Source of the DNA: Elusimicrobia bacterium RIFOXYA12_FULL_57_11
GTDB taxonomy: Bacteria > Elusimicrobiota > Elusimicrobia > Elusimicrobiales > UBA9959
Assembly (NCBI GenBank): GCA_001800275.1
Contig: MGVB01000121.1
Span: 1-33,706 of the forward strand
Reading direction: 5' to 3'
Length of the DNA stretch: 33,706 nucleotides
Position 1 is the stretch's first letter, and each line of letters begins with the position of its first letter. Shown one piece after another: positions 8,648 through 17,499 of this stretch. Below the pieces are notes generated by a model. It saw nothing but the letters and a program-made list of their open reading frames with translations. It searched no databases and was not told the DNA's origin. The position numbers and the translations under genes are program-made.

Positions 8648-9499
8648 ATGATAAAACGGTGGCTCATTATCCTGCGCGCCTACTCCTGGCCCGCCTCGCT
8701 GGTGCCGGTAATACTAGGGTCGGTTACGGCGGCGCGCCACGGCAGGTTTTCCTGGACGGACCTGGCCCTTACGCTGCCCGCGGCCTTGCTTGTACACTCC
8801 GGGGCCAACCTGGCCAATACCTATTTCGACTTTAAGAACAACGTGGACACGGCGCGCACGGCGGACGACAGGGCGCTGGTGGACAAAATGCTCTCCCCAG
8901 CAGCCGCGCTGCGCCTGGCTGCGGGCCTGCTGGCGGCCGGGGCGGCCGCCGGTTTTTACCTGGCTTTTAAAAACCATGTGCCTGAACTGCTCTGGCTGGG
9001 AGCTGCCGGGCTGGCGCTGGCCTGGTCCTATACCGGCGCGGGCGCCTACAAATACCGCGCGTTGGGCGACATAGGGGTTTTCCTGGCTTTTGGACCGTTG
9101 ATAGTCACCGGCACGGCCCTGATACAGACCGGCGGTTTTGTGCCGGAAGCGCTGTGGGCCTCAATCCCGGTAGGGTTGCTGATAACGGCCATACTCCACG
9201 CCAACAACATGCGCGACGTGCGCCCCGACAGCGCGGCAAGGTTTCGCACGCTGGCCGGCGCGCTGGGGCCGGACGCCTCCTTAAAACTGTACTACGCCCT
9301 GATCTTCGTGCCCTACCTTTTCACCGTCACCTTTGGCAGCATCTGGCCCTTTGTTTTCTGCGCGCTCTCCGCCCCCCTGGCGGTCAGGCTCAGGGAGCGC
9401 GCGGCCCGCGGCCAGTTTACCCTGCTGGTACCGGAAACGGCAAGGTTCGTGGCCGTGTACGGCCTGCTGCTTTCGGCCGGGCTATACATAGCGGCTTAG
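8648..9499 (+). CDS. menA: UbiA-family prenyltransferase, MenA/UBIAD1-like
   Basis: 283 aa polytopic protein; NLANTYFDFKNNVDT...DDRALVD first Asp motif, ...YKYRALGDIGVFLAFGPL... and ILHANNMRDVRPD second Asp motif. Confidence 0.85.
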   Translation: MIKRWLIILRAYSWPASLVPVILGSVTAARHGRFSWTDLALTLPAALLVHSGANLANTYFDFKNNVDTARTADDRALVDKMLSPAAALRLAAGLLAAGAAAGFYLAFKNHVPELLWLGAAGLALAWSYTGAGAYKYRALGDIGVFLAFGPLIVTGTALIQTGGFVPEALWASIPVGLLITAILHANNMRDVRPDSAARFRTLAGALGPDASLKLYYALIFVPYLFTVTFGSIWPFVFCALSAPLAVRLRERAARGQFTLLVPETARFVAVYGLLLSAGLYIAA

Positions 9500-9619
9500 C
9501 CATACTTTCACCGGGACATGCCACGCCGCGGACGCCTGGATTTGCCAACGCTATTGTATTGTGTCTTGTTTTTTTATAGTTTATATGCAGATGTATCGCT
9601 TTACGGAGGTTCTTGTTAA

Positions 9620-10165
9620 ATGAGAAAGCATTTTACCCTTCAAATCGTTGCCCTGCCGCTGCTGGCGGCGCTCATCCTTTCCTCCTGCGCCGGGCGAAAC
9701 GCGAAGAAGGACGGCCGCGGTGACGACATGACCGGAGATACGGCCACCATCCCGTCCCTTGAAGTGATAGACAGCAGCGACACCATGACGCTGGAAGGGG
9801 ACATCCGGGGCGCGGAATTCATACCACAGGCGAACCTGAAGACGATAAGTTTCAACTACGACCGCTACGAACTTTCCGAAGACAGCCGCGGCATACTGCA
9901 GGCCAACGCCACCCTGCTTAAAGCCCGCAAAGAATGGACCGTGCTGGTGGAAGGGCATTGCGACGAACGCGGTACCACCGAATACAACCTGTCCCTGGGC
10001 CAGAAACGGGCTAAAGCCGTGCGCGACTATTACGTGCGCCTGGGCGTAGCCGAAAGTTCCATCGGCACCATTTCCTACGGGGAAGAAGTGCCGGTCTGCC
10101 AGGAAGTAACCGACGCCTGCTGGCAGTTGAACCGCAGGGCAGAGACCAAGATAAAGGCCCAATAA
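9620..10165 (+). CDS. pal: Peptidoglycan-associated lipoprotein Pal (OmpA-like domain)
   Basis: Lipobox LILSSC; OmpA_C motif ...TVLVEGHCDERGTTEYNLSLGQKRAKAVRDYYVRLGV... Confidence 0.93.
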   Translation: MRKHFTLQIVALPLLAALILSSCAGRNAKKDGRGDDMTGDTATIPSLEVIDSSDTMTLEGDIRGAEFIPQANLKTISFNYDRYELSEDSRGILQANATLLKARKEWTVLVEGHCDERGTTEYNLSLGQKRAKAVRDYYVRLGVAESSIGTISYGEEVPVCQEVTDACWQLNRRAETKIKAQ

Positions 10166-10930
10166 ATGCGCCGCCTCCGAACGCTTATAGTTATACCCGC
10201 CTGCCTGCTGGCCGCCGGCTGCGTAGCCACCCAGCAGGACATGCTGCAGATGCAGAGCCAGATGGACGACCTCAACAACAACCTCTCCAGCATGCAGAAG
10301 AACCAGGCCGAACTGGCCGTCAAGATGGACGACCTTTCCCGGAACCTCAACATTTCCTCGGAAAACATGAAGGACATCTCCACGCAGATGGGCCGCCTGT
10401 CCGGCCGGCTCGACGAAATAGACCTCTCCATGAACAAGCGCGTCAACGCCATAGGTCAGACCATCCGCAAACAGCAGGAAGAAGTGGCAACCGCGCTTCT
10501 GCCCGGAAAAATCTACAACGACGCCTACAACGCGTATCTCAACAACAACTTCGACGGCGCCGCCACGGGATTCAAAACCTATCTCTCAAAATTCCCCGCC
10601 GGGGAACTCGCGGAAGGCGCGTTTTTCTATATGGGCGAATCTTTTTACCTCAGAGAGCACTGGCAGGAAGCGGCGCTGGCCTACGCCAATGTCCTGGAAA
10701 AATTCCCCAACTCGGCCCGCGTTCCCGCCGCGCGTCTTAAATACGCCCTGGCGCTGCTGAAGCTGCCCGGCGACAAAAAGAGCGAAGCCGCGAAATACCT
10801 GCATTCTGTAATCCGGGATTTCCCCAAATCGCAGGAAGCGGCAACGGCAAGGGACCATCTCAACAAGCTTTCCCCGCCCAAACAAAATCCCGCGCCCAAA
10901 CCGGCCAACCCGGGCCTTAAAAAAGGATAA
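10166..10930 (+). CDS. cpoB: Tol-Pal system protein CpoB/YbgF
   Basis: Lipobox LLAAGC, N-terminal coiled coil, C-terminal TPR (YNDAYNAYLNNNFDGAATGFKTYLSKFP...GESFYLREHWQEAALAYANVLEKFP). Confidence 0.88.
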   Translation: MRRLRTLIVIPACLLAAGCVATQQDMLQMQSQMDDLNNNLSSMQKNQAELAVKMDDLSRNLNISSENMKDISTQMGRLSGRLDEIDLSMNKRVNAIGQTIRKQQEEVATALLPGKIYNDAYNAYLNNNFDGAATGFKTYLSKFPAGELAEGAFFYMGESFYLREHWQEAALAYANVLEKFPNSARVPAARLKYALALLKLPGDKKSEAAKYLHSVIRDFPKSQEAATARDHLNKLSPPKQNPAPKPANPGLKKG

Positions 10931-10939
10931 TCCCTCCGC

Positions 10940-12223
10940 ATGAAAGGGCTAACGGCTCTGCTCTTACTCGCGGCCGCGCTGCCGCTTGCGGCCGCCACGA
11001 ACATCTATATCGGGGTCGACTCAGCAAAGGAGCTGAAAAAAAAGCAGGTAGCGCTTTCACAGTTCCTGCCGGTCCGCGCCAGCAGCCAGGCCGACCTAGA
11101 TCTCGCGGAAACCTTGCGCGACATCGTCCGCTCTGACCTCCTTTTCTCCCGATATTTCGACATACAGGAAGACGCGTTGTCCACGGCGAATCTCGACGCT
11201 GGGCCGCAGGCCCTTGAATTCTGGAAGCTCCTTGCGCCCCATTTAATAACCGGCAAGGCGCAGGACGCGGGCTCGGTCTGGACCTTCAACGCAAAATTAT
11301 ACGACCTCGCTTCCGGGAAAATAGCCGTGGAAAAGCACTACCAGGGGGAAAAACGGGCGATGCGCCGGGCCGCGCACCTCCTGGCCGATGACCTTACCGA
11401 ACGCCTGGCGGGACGCAAGGGGATAGCGCACTCGAAACTCGTATTCTCCAACAACTCAACCGGCCGCAAAGAGATTTACATGGTGGATTACGACGGGGAG
11501 AACCTCTCCAAACTCACCTCGGACAACAGCATAAACCTGCTGCCGCGCTGGTCGCAGGACGCCGCGCGCATCTACTATACCACCTACCGCTGGGGCAACC
11601 CGGACATGTTCGAGATAGACCTTAAAGCCGGCAAGATACGCCCTTTCACCACCTTCCAGGGCCTCAATATCCCGGGCGGATTTTCTCCCGACGGCCTCAC
11701 CATGGTAATGACGCTCTCGAGAGGCGAGGACCCGGGCATCTACGCGCTGGACATCGTTACAAAAAAACTGAAAGCCCTCCTGAAGGGCTTCGGCCTCAGC
11801 ACCTCCCCCTCCTGGTCGCCCGACGGGAAAGAGGTGGCCTTTGTTTCGGACCGGGCCGGCAACCCGCAGGTTTACGTACTCACCCTCACCACCGGTAAAA
11901 CACGCCGCCTGACCAAGCTGAACTGGTGCGACTCCCCCTCCTGGTCCCCTTCGGGAGAATGGCTGGTATTCGCCGGCAGGGAAACCTCCAGGGACAAATT
12001 TAACATTTTCCTGACTGACATCACAGGCAGCCAGGTGCGCCGCCTTACCGAAAAAGCCGGCGACAACGAAGACCCGTCCTGGTCCCCCGACGGCAGGTTC
12101 ATAGCGTTCACCTCCACCAGGCGCGGACGCAAGGAGATCTTCGTAATGGATTCGGACGGCAGCGCCCCTCATCCCCTTACGGAACTGAAGGGCAGCTCTT
12201 TTACACCGCAATGGAGTCCCTGA
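10940..12223 (+). CDS. tolB: Tol-Pal system protein TolB
   Basis: Signal peptide, TolB N-domain and repeated WSPDGKEVAFVSDRAGNPQVYVL-type WD40-like (PD40) blades. Confidence 0.93.
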   Translation: MKGLTALLLLAAALPLAAATNIYIGVDSAKELKKKQVALSQFLPVRASSQADLDLAETLRDIVRSDLLFSRYFDIQEDALSTANLDAGPQALEFWKLLAPHLITGKAQDAGSVWTFNAKLYDLASGKIAVEKHYQGEKRAMRRAAHLLADDLTERLAGRKGIAHSKLVFSNNSTGRKEIYMVDYDGENLSKLTSDNSINLLPRWSQDAARIYYTTYRWGNPDMFEIDLKAGKIRPFTTFQGLNIPGGFSPDGLTMVMTLSRGEDPGIYALDIVTKKLKALLKGFGLSTSPSWSPDGKEVAFVSDRAGNPQVYVLTLTTGKTRRLTKLNWCDSPSWSPSGEWLVFAGRETSRDKFNIFLTDITGSQVRRLTEKAGDNEDPSWSPDGRFIAFTSTRRGRKEIFVMDSDGSAPHPLTELKGSSFTPQWSP

Positions 12224-12249
12224 ACCGGGCCCCCGGGCGGCGGCCTACG

Positions 12250-12272
12250 GCGGGATTATGTCCCGCTTTTTT
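12250..12272 (+). terminator. Rho-independent terminator after tolB
   Basis: GCGGGA-TTATG-TCCCGC followed by TTTTTT. Confidence 0.8.
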
Positions 12273-12771
12273 ATTTGAAAAAAACGGAACGCACCCTGTC
12301 AAACAGTGAGCAGAAGAAACACTCCCCGGCAATGGCCGGGCGGACACCGTGGAATTTCAGGTCCTTGTTGGCTTTAAGCGCGGCGGCCAGTTCCCCCTCC
12401 AGCAGCGCCAGGAACTCCGCCCCAAGACGTTTGCGGCGTTCGGAAAGCATGCCGGGGTTCACCACATTCTCCAGGGCAAAATATTCCTGCCCGCAAAAAG
12501 CCTGGATATACGGGCTTTCCATAAATTCCAGGACCGCGTCCTCGTCGGAAATATTCTTAAGCTGTTTTACCGCCAGCAGGCCGCAAACCAGCCGCGAATC
12601 CTTGGCGGGCCGGCCATAACCGGCCGAGAAATACCGGCCGTAAGCCTCGTCGAGCTTTCCCCAGGGCAACGCCTCCGCCAGCCTGAGCCAGCGGTTAGCA
12701 AGTGACAGTTTGCCCCCCAAATGGAATAATCTGCCGAACAGCGAGGGATTGAATTTTTCAGAGCGGTACAT
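12271..12771 (-). CDS. Stand-alone IS5-type transposase N-terminal (DUF772-like) domain protein; no DDE catalytic domain
   Basis: ATG at 12771 (MYRSEKFNPSLFGRLFHL...); GRPAKDSRLVCGLLAVKQLKNISDEDAVLEFMESPYIQAFCGQEYF...LSERRKRLG matches the N-terminal region of IS5-like transposases. ORF ends before any DDE region. The track start 12807 uses TTG. Confidence 0.7.
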   Translation of the reverse strand: MYRSEKFNPSLFGRLFHLGGKLSLANRWLRLAEALPWGKLDEAYGRYFSAGYGRPAKDSRLVCGLLAVKQLKNISDEDAVLEFMESPYIQAFCGQEYFALENVVNPGMLSERRKRLGAEFLALLEGELAAALKANKDLKFHGVRPAIAGECFFCSLFDRVRSVFFK

Positions 12772-12803
12772 GTTATTTTCCCGGGAAGAGAGCGCCCGGC
12801 GCC

Positions 12804-13367
12804 TCAATTTTCAGGCTGGAAACACTTGCGGCAGCGGGCTTCGTACTTATCCCCGGCCCCTACTTCTATGCGGCGCCCGGAATCCGTCAAACGCTGGCTG
12901 AAATGGGCTGGATTGCCGCAAACCATGCAGATGGCCAGGTTCTTGGTGACGAACTCCGCCACGGCCATAAGTTTGGCCATGGTAGTAAACGGGGCGCCGC
13001 GGTAATCCTGGTCGAGCCCGGCCACTATAACGCGCTTACCGCAATCCGCCAGTTTGCCGCAGACCTCAGCCAGTTCATCCCCGAAAAAATGCGCCTCGTC
13101 TATGCCCACCACCTGCGTGTCGCGGGCCACTTCCTTAAGGATTTCTTTGGCGGTTTTCACCGGGCGGGCCGACAGCGTGGTCTTATCGTGCGAGACCAGA
13201 TGCTCCTTTGAATAGCGGGTATCCAGGTGGGAATTAAAGACCTGCACTTTCTGCCGGGCTATGTTAGCCAATTTAAGGCGCCTTATAAGCTCCTGTGTTT
13301 TACCGGAGAACATGCTGCCGCAGACCACCTCTATCCAACCCGACGAAGACGAGACATTAAATATCAT
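12804..13367 (-). CDS. tdk: Thymidine kinase
   Basis: GSMFSGKTQELIRRL P-loop, IDEAHFF, YRGAPF, Zn ligands CMVC...CRKC. Confidence 0.95.
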   Translation of the reverse strand: MIFNVSSSSGWIEVVCGSMFSGKTQELIRRLKLANIARQKVQVFNSHLDTRYSKEHLVSHDKTTLSARPVKTAKEILKEVARDTQVVGIDEAHFFGDELAEVCGKLADCGKRVIVAGLDQDYRGAPFTTMAKLMAVAEFVTKNLAICMVCGNPAHFSQRLTDSGRRIEVGAGDKYEARCRKCFQPEN

Positions 13368-14320
13368 TCCCCCCCCTTATAACTGCCGGAGAAATAAGCC
13401 CAGGTGAGCCGCAAGCCTTCCGGGAAACCCACCAGTGGTTTATATTTAAGCACCCTGCGGGCCAGAGAGATATCGGAATAGGTCTTGCGGATGTCGCCCT
13501 GGCGCCTGGGGGAAAAGGTCATGGGAATCTTGCGCCCGACTATTTTTTCCAGCTGGCCGGCAATGTCCAAGAGCGAGATATTCGTCCCGGTGGCCACATT
13601 TATGGTCCTCCCGGAAATTTCGCCTCCGGCCAGCGCCGCGCGGATATTGCCGTCCACAATATTGCTCACGTAAGTAAAATCCCGCGACTGCCGGCCGTCC
13701 CAGTGCATTTCCAGCGGCCGCCCGCGCATTACCAGTTCCATAAAGCGCGGAATGACCGCCGAATAAACGGACTCCGGGTTCTGCCTTGGCCCGAACACGT
13801 TAAAATAGCGAAGCGCCACCGTCTCCAGCCCGTAGGTCCGGGCAAAAACCCGGCAATAATGCTCGCCCGCCAGCTTGCTTACCGCGTAGGGGGAAACCGG
13901 CGCGGTAGGCAGGTCTTCCGTTTGCGGGAAAATATTACATTCGCCGTAGGCGGAACTGGTGGCGGCGTAAACGAACCGTTTGACCCCTGCCGCCTTGGCA
14001 GCCATCAGGGCGTTAAGGGTGCCGGTGGCGTTGCTGTCGTTGGCGGCGCGCGGGTTATCCACCGATTTGGGCACTGACCGGAACGCCGCCTGGTGCAGCA
14101 CATAGGCCACGCCCTTCATGGCTTTGGCCAGGTCACGGGGCCGGCGCAGGTCGCCCTTTACCAGCTCGAACTTACCCTTGAACGGAGCCAGGTTCTCTTT
14201 TTTCCCGGTTGAAAAATTATCGAACACGCGCACGCGGCATTTGCGGCGCAAAAGTTCCTCCACTATATTGGAGCCTATGAACCCGGCCCCGCCGGTAACA
14301 AGCCAAAGCGGTTTTTTCAT
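13364..14320 (-). CDS. NAD-dependent epimerase/dehydratase (UDP-glucose 4-epimerase-like, extended SDR)
   Basis: TGGAGFIGSNIVEELL Rossmann motif, YAVSKLAGE YxxxK; overlaps tdk start by 4 bp. Confidence 0.92.
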   Translation of the reverse strand: MKKPLWLVTGGAGFIGSNIVEELLRRKCRVRVFDNFSTGKKENLAPFKGKFELVKGDLRRPRDLAKAMKGVAYVLHQAAFRSVPKSVDNPRAANDSNATGTLNALMAAKAAGVKRFVYAATSSAYGECNIFPQTEDLPTAPVSPYAVSKLAGEHYCRVFARTYGLETVALRYFNVFGPRQNPESVYSAVIPRFMELVMRGRPLEMHWDGRQSRDFTYVSNIVDGNIRAALAGGEISGRTINVATGTNISLLDIAGQLEKIVGRKIPMTFSPRRQGDIRKTYSDISLARRVLKYKPLVGFPEGLRLTWAYFSGSYKGGE

Positions 14321-14405
14321 ATATTTTCCAGTCCGTTCAGAAACAATAGTTTATCATTTTGCGCCCGGTCAAAAAAAGCCTTTGCCCCGCGATGCCCCCC
14401 CCCGG

Positions 14406-16490
14406 CTAATCCCTTACAGCTCCCGCCTGCCGCCACGGGTGCCAGAATTGCCGGGAGCGCTCGTCCAGGTTATTGTACCGGGAGGGATCGTTAAGTTTAA
14501 GGTTCACAAAAAAGAAGAACTCCTTAACGCCGCCCGCCCTTACCCTGAAATCCCAACGGGTGCGGAAATCGTGGAAATCCCTGTAAAGGGACACTGATTT
14601 TTCGAAGAACATGAATGAGCTGAATTTCAGCAGCCCCGAAGGCACCGCCCTGTAGCGCAAGGTAGCCTCCGCGCGCCACTTGGAGCCGCGCCAGGGGCGG
14701 AACCCCGCGGTATTGCTGAGCACCCAGGCCGCAGAATACGTGCTGTAATTAGCCAGGCCGGCGCCAAAGTATGTTTCCCCGCCGCCAAAATTCACCTGCG
14801 AAACGAAACTGCGGTTGCCATCCGAAAAGCTGTAGGAATCTTCGGCGTAAAGGTCCAGGGAAGGCCGGGGCGCATAATAAGCTTCAGCTATCAGGGGAGC
14901 CAGCCGGCGCGTGAAAGAAGCGGAAAAATAATCCCGCAGGTCATAGGAAGTGCGCGCCCTGAAATAGGAATTATGGCGCGGCATCAGGAACAAGTCGGCA
15001 TATAAAGACTCCGCCTCCTGTCCTTTGTCGGGCGCACCGAGGTCCGCCGCAAAAGCGCCTTCGCGCAGGCGCCGCTGGTACGAATAGCGCAGGTCCATGG
15101 ACCCCCAAAGCCGGTCATAGCGCAGGTTCAGGCTGCCGCCGTAGCGCCCCGTCCAGGCGTCGCTGCCGGCCGTGGTGGTGGAGAACAGCACCGCCTGGTC
15201 GTAAAAAACCGAAGGTGAAAGTATTACCCGGCGGCTCAGCGGGACCGTTTTAGAAACCGTCCAGGCGCCGCGGCCCTTTTTCTGATAATACGGGAGGCCG
15301 GCTTCTTTAGCGTTTTCCAGGTACCCGCCACAAGAATTCAGCACCGGCACGCCGGGGATGGCGAACGGCATCACATTCAGGTCCAGCCTGGGAGCCGACT
15401 CATAAGCTTTACGGAACTTCTCCGGGTTGCGCACCGAACGCTCGTCGCGGCCATAAGCGCTTACCCGCATTACCGTGTAATTGGATTTGCGGGTGAACGC
15501 CAGGCTGGCCTGCTTGTCAGGGGAGACCGCGAAGGGATTGCTGCGAAAAAAATCGTTATTAAAAGCCGGGTCGGAGATCAGCCGGAAAAAAGACTGGCTG
15601 TAGTATTGCGCCGGATCCGATTCGTTGAACCGGTTGAAGGAATGCCAGTAACCGCCGTTGATGCCCCAGCGGTCGATATGGCTGCCGTATTCCCGTATGC
15701 GGTAAAGCGACACATTACTCGTGTTTTTTTCCGGCCGGTGATAATCCAGCTCTCCGCCCGTCCCCACGCCGCGTTTGGCAAAATAGTCGAGGTAAACCCT
15801 GGCCCTGGTCCGCGGGTTTATACGGTAAGCGTAGTTGGACTTGATAAAAAATCCGTTTCGCTCGTCGTAGCCCGGAAAAAAACTACTCACAAAAGGGGTG
15901 CCGCCGCCTATAGGTTTATAGAACACCGGGAAATAGAAAACCGGGATCTTGCCGATAAAGAGCATCGTATTATAAGCCAGGAAATACCGTCCCGGCGCCA
16001 GGTAAATACGGGAAGCCCTCAGCCTGTAATGCGGCGGTTCTTCTTCACAGCTGGTAACGCTGGCTTTCTTGTAGACGTAACCGGACTGGTCGAACTCCAC
16101 CCGGCGGCCGCGGAATACGAAATTCTTATAAGAGAACCGGGCGTCGTTGATGTTGCCCGAGTCGGATGCGTAACTGATCTCCCCGCTTTTGCCGTAGATA
16201 GTGCCCGTGTCGTCGTCCACCACGAAATCCGCCGGGGAGATCACCGTCCTGCTGGCCATATTTACCGAAAGGTTTCTGGCGCGGACAAGCTTCATCACCC
16301 TGTCCTGCGCCGACACCTCCTCAAGTTTAACATCTCCGCTGAGCGCGATGACCCGGGTATATTCGTTGAACTGCGCCTCATCGGCCCAAAAACGCACCCT
16401 GTGCGCGCCCGTAGACGAAGGCAGCTCATATGCTCCGGCGGACATGACCGGCGCCAGCGTTAAAAGTATCCGGAAAATGTTTTTTTTCAT
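14406..16490 (-). CDS. lptD: LPS-assembly protein LptD (OstA)-like outer membrane protein
   Basis: Signal peptide, N-terminal OstA-like beta-jellyroll (VRFWADEAQFNEYTRVIALSGDVKLEE...), YNTMLFIGKIPVFYFPVFYKPIG motif, barrel-like C-terminus. Confidence 0.85.
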   Translation of the reverse strand: MKKNIFRILLTLAPVMSAGAYELPSSTGAHRVRFWADEAQFNEYTRVIALSGDVKLEEVSAQDRVMKLVRARNLSVNMASRTVISPADFVVDDDTGTIYGKSGEISYASDSGNINDARFSYKNFVFRGRRVEFDQSGYVYKKASVTSCEEEPPHYRLRASRIYLAPGRYFLAYNTMLFIGKIPVFYFPVFYKPIGGGTPFVSSFFPGYDERNGFFIKSNYAYRINPRTRARVYLDYFAKRGVGTGGELDYHRPEKNTSNVSLYRIREYGSHIDRWGINGGYWHSFNRFNESDPAQYYSQSFFRLISDPAFNNDFFRSNPFAVSPDKQASLAFTRKSNYTVMRVSAYGRDERSVRNPEKFRKAYESAPRLDLNVMPFAIPGVPVLNSCGGYLENAKEAGLPYYQKKGRGAWTVSKTVPLSRRVILSPSVFYDQAVLFSTTTAGSDAWTGRYGGSLNLRYDRLWGSMDLRYSYQRRLREGAFAADLGAPDKGQEAESLYADLFLMPRHNSYFRARTSYDLRDYFSASFTRRLAPLIAEAYYAPRPSLDLYAEDSYSFSDGNRSFVSQVNFGGGETYFGAGLANYSTYSAAWVLSNTAGFRPWRGSKWRAEATLRYRAVPSGLLKFSSFMFFEKSVSLYRDFHDFRTRWDFRVRAGGVKEFFFFVNLKLNDPSRYNNLDERSRQFWHPWRQAGAVRD

Positions 16491-16508
16491 CCCTGCCAGT
16501 CCGTCTTC

Positions 16509-17468
16509 TCAGTTTGCCGCGCACGGCTTGCGCTTTTTTTCCAGTCCGAACAGGGCAGCCCCGTGCGAACCGAGGTCGGAATTATCCGAAACTTTCACCC
16601 GTACCCGGGCGAAAGGCGTTTCTATCTGCTGGTTGCGCAGGACGGCGTTCATCGCCGGCAAAAACCATTTTTTCGCTTTGGAAACACCCCCGGTAAGCAC
16701 CACATAATCCGGGTTAAGCAGCAGTATCAGGCCGGCCAGGCCCCGGCCCAGATAGTCGCCGGTCTCGGCCCACACCCGCAGCGCGGCCCTATTGCCCGCG
16801 GCGGCGGCGTTGGTAAGGCAGATAGTGTTGAATTTACGGCGTGCAGGGGCGCCAAAACGGCGCGCGAACGCCGCTTCATCCTTTACAAGTTCCCTTGCGC
16901 GCGCCATTATGGCGTAGCTGCCACAGTATGCCTCAAGGCAGCCCCGGCCGCCGCAATGGCAGGCACGCCCGTCGCGCTCCACCTTAAAGTGCCCGGCTTC
17001 CCCGGCCGACCCCGTGGCCCCGTGATAAAGTTTTCCGTCGAGGATAAGTCCCGTGCCTATCCCGGTTCCAAGCGTAAGCGTGATGGCGGTACTTTTTTTC
17101 CGGCCCAGCTCCAGTTCAAAAGCGCCCCAGGCGGCCATATTGGCGTCGTTTTCCATGAAGCAGGGCAGTCCGGTAAGCCGCCCAAGCGGGGCGGCAAGGC
17201 TCACATTACGCCAGCCCAGGTTGGGCGAAAAGCGTATCTTTCCTTTTTCCGGGTCCACGTCCCCGGCCGCGCCTATGCCTATGGAAACAAGTTTTTTTCC
17301 GTACTTGCGCCTGAAAGCCGGTATTATCGCCGAAAGCCGGCGCACAAAATCCGCCGCGCCCTTGCCGGCTTCCGTGCGGAACCGCTCCTGCATAACCAGT
17401 TTACCGGCAGCATTTACCGCTACTATCTTAGTGTTTGTCCCGCCGATATCTATGCCGATGCCTATCAT
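16509..17468 (-). CDS. ROK family sugar kinase (glucokinase-like)
   Basis: GIDIGGTNTKIVAV, GTGIGTGLILDGKLYHG, ROK Zn motif CHCGGRGCLEAYCG. Confidence 0.92.
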   Translation of the reverse strand: MIGIGIDIGGTNTKIVAVNAAGKLVMQERFRTEAGKGAADFVRRLSAIIPAFRRKYGKKLVSIGIGAAGDVDPEKGKIRFSPNLGWRNVSLAAPLGRLTGLPCFMENDANMAAWGAFELELGRKKSTAITLTLGTGIGTGLILDGKLYHGATGSAGEAGHFKVERDGRACHCGGRGCLEAYCGSYAIMARARELVKDEAAFARRFGAPARRKFNTICLTNAAAAGNRAALRVWAETGDYLGRGLAGLILLLNPDYVVLTGGVSKAKKWFLPAMNAVLRNQQIETPFARVRVKVSDNSDLGSHGAALFGLEKKRKPCAAN

Positions 17469-17499
17469 GTGGCCTCCAAGATAAAAAATCGATACCTCG

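Noticed and set aside
7654-8667. 337-aa minus-strand ORF
   Set aside because: Ser/Arg/Ala-rich antisense of the well-supported polyprenyl synthase gene.
9541-9600. Promoter for pal (TATAGT at 9575-9580)
   Set aside because: AT-rich and suggestive, but no convincing -35; left uncalled.
11456-12211. 251-aa minus-strand ORF opposite tolB
   Set aside because: Antisense of the TolB propeller; no motifs.
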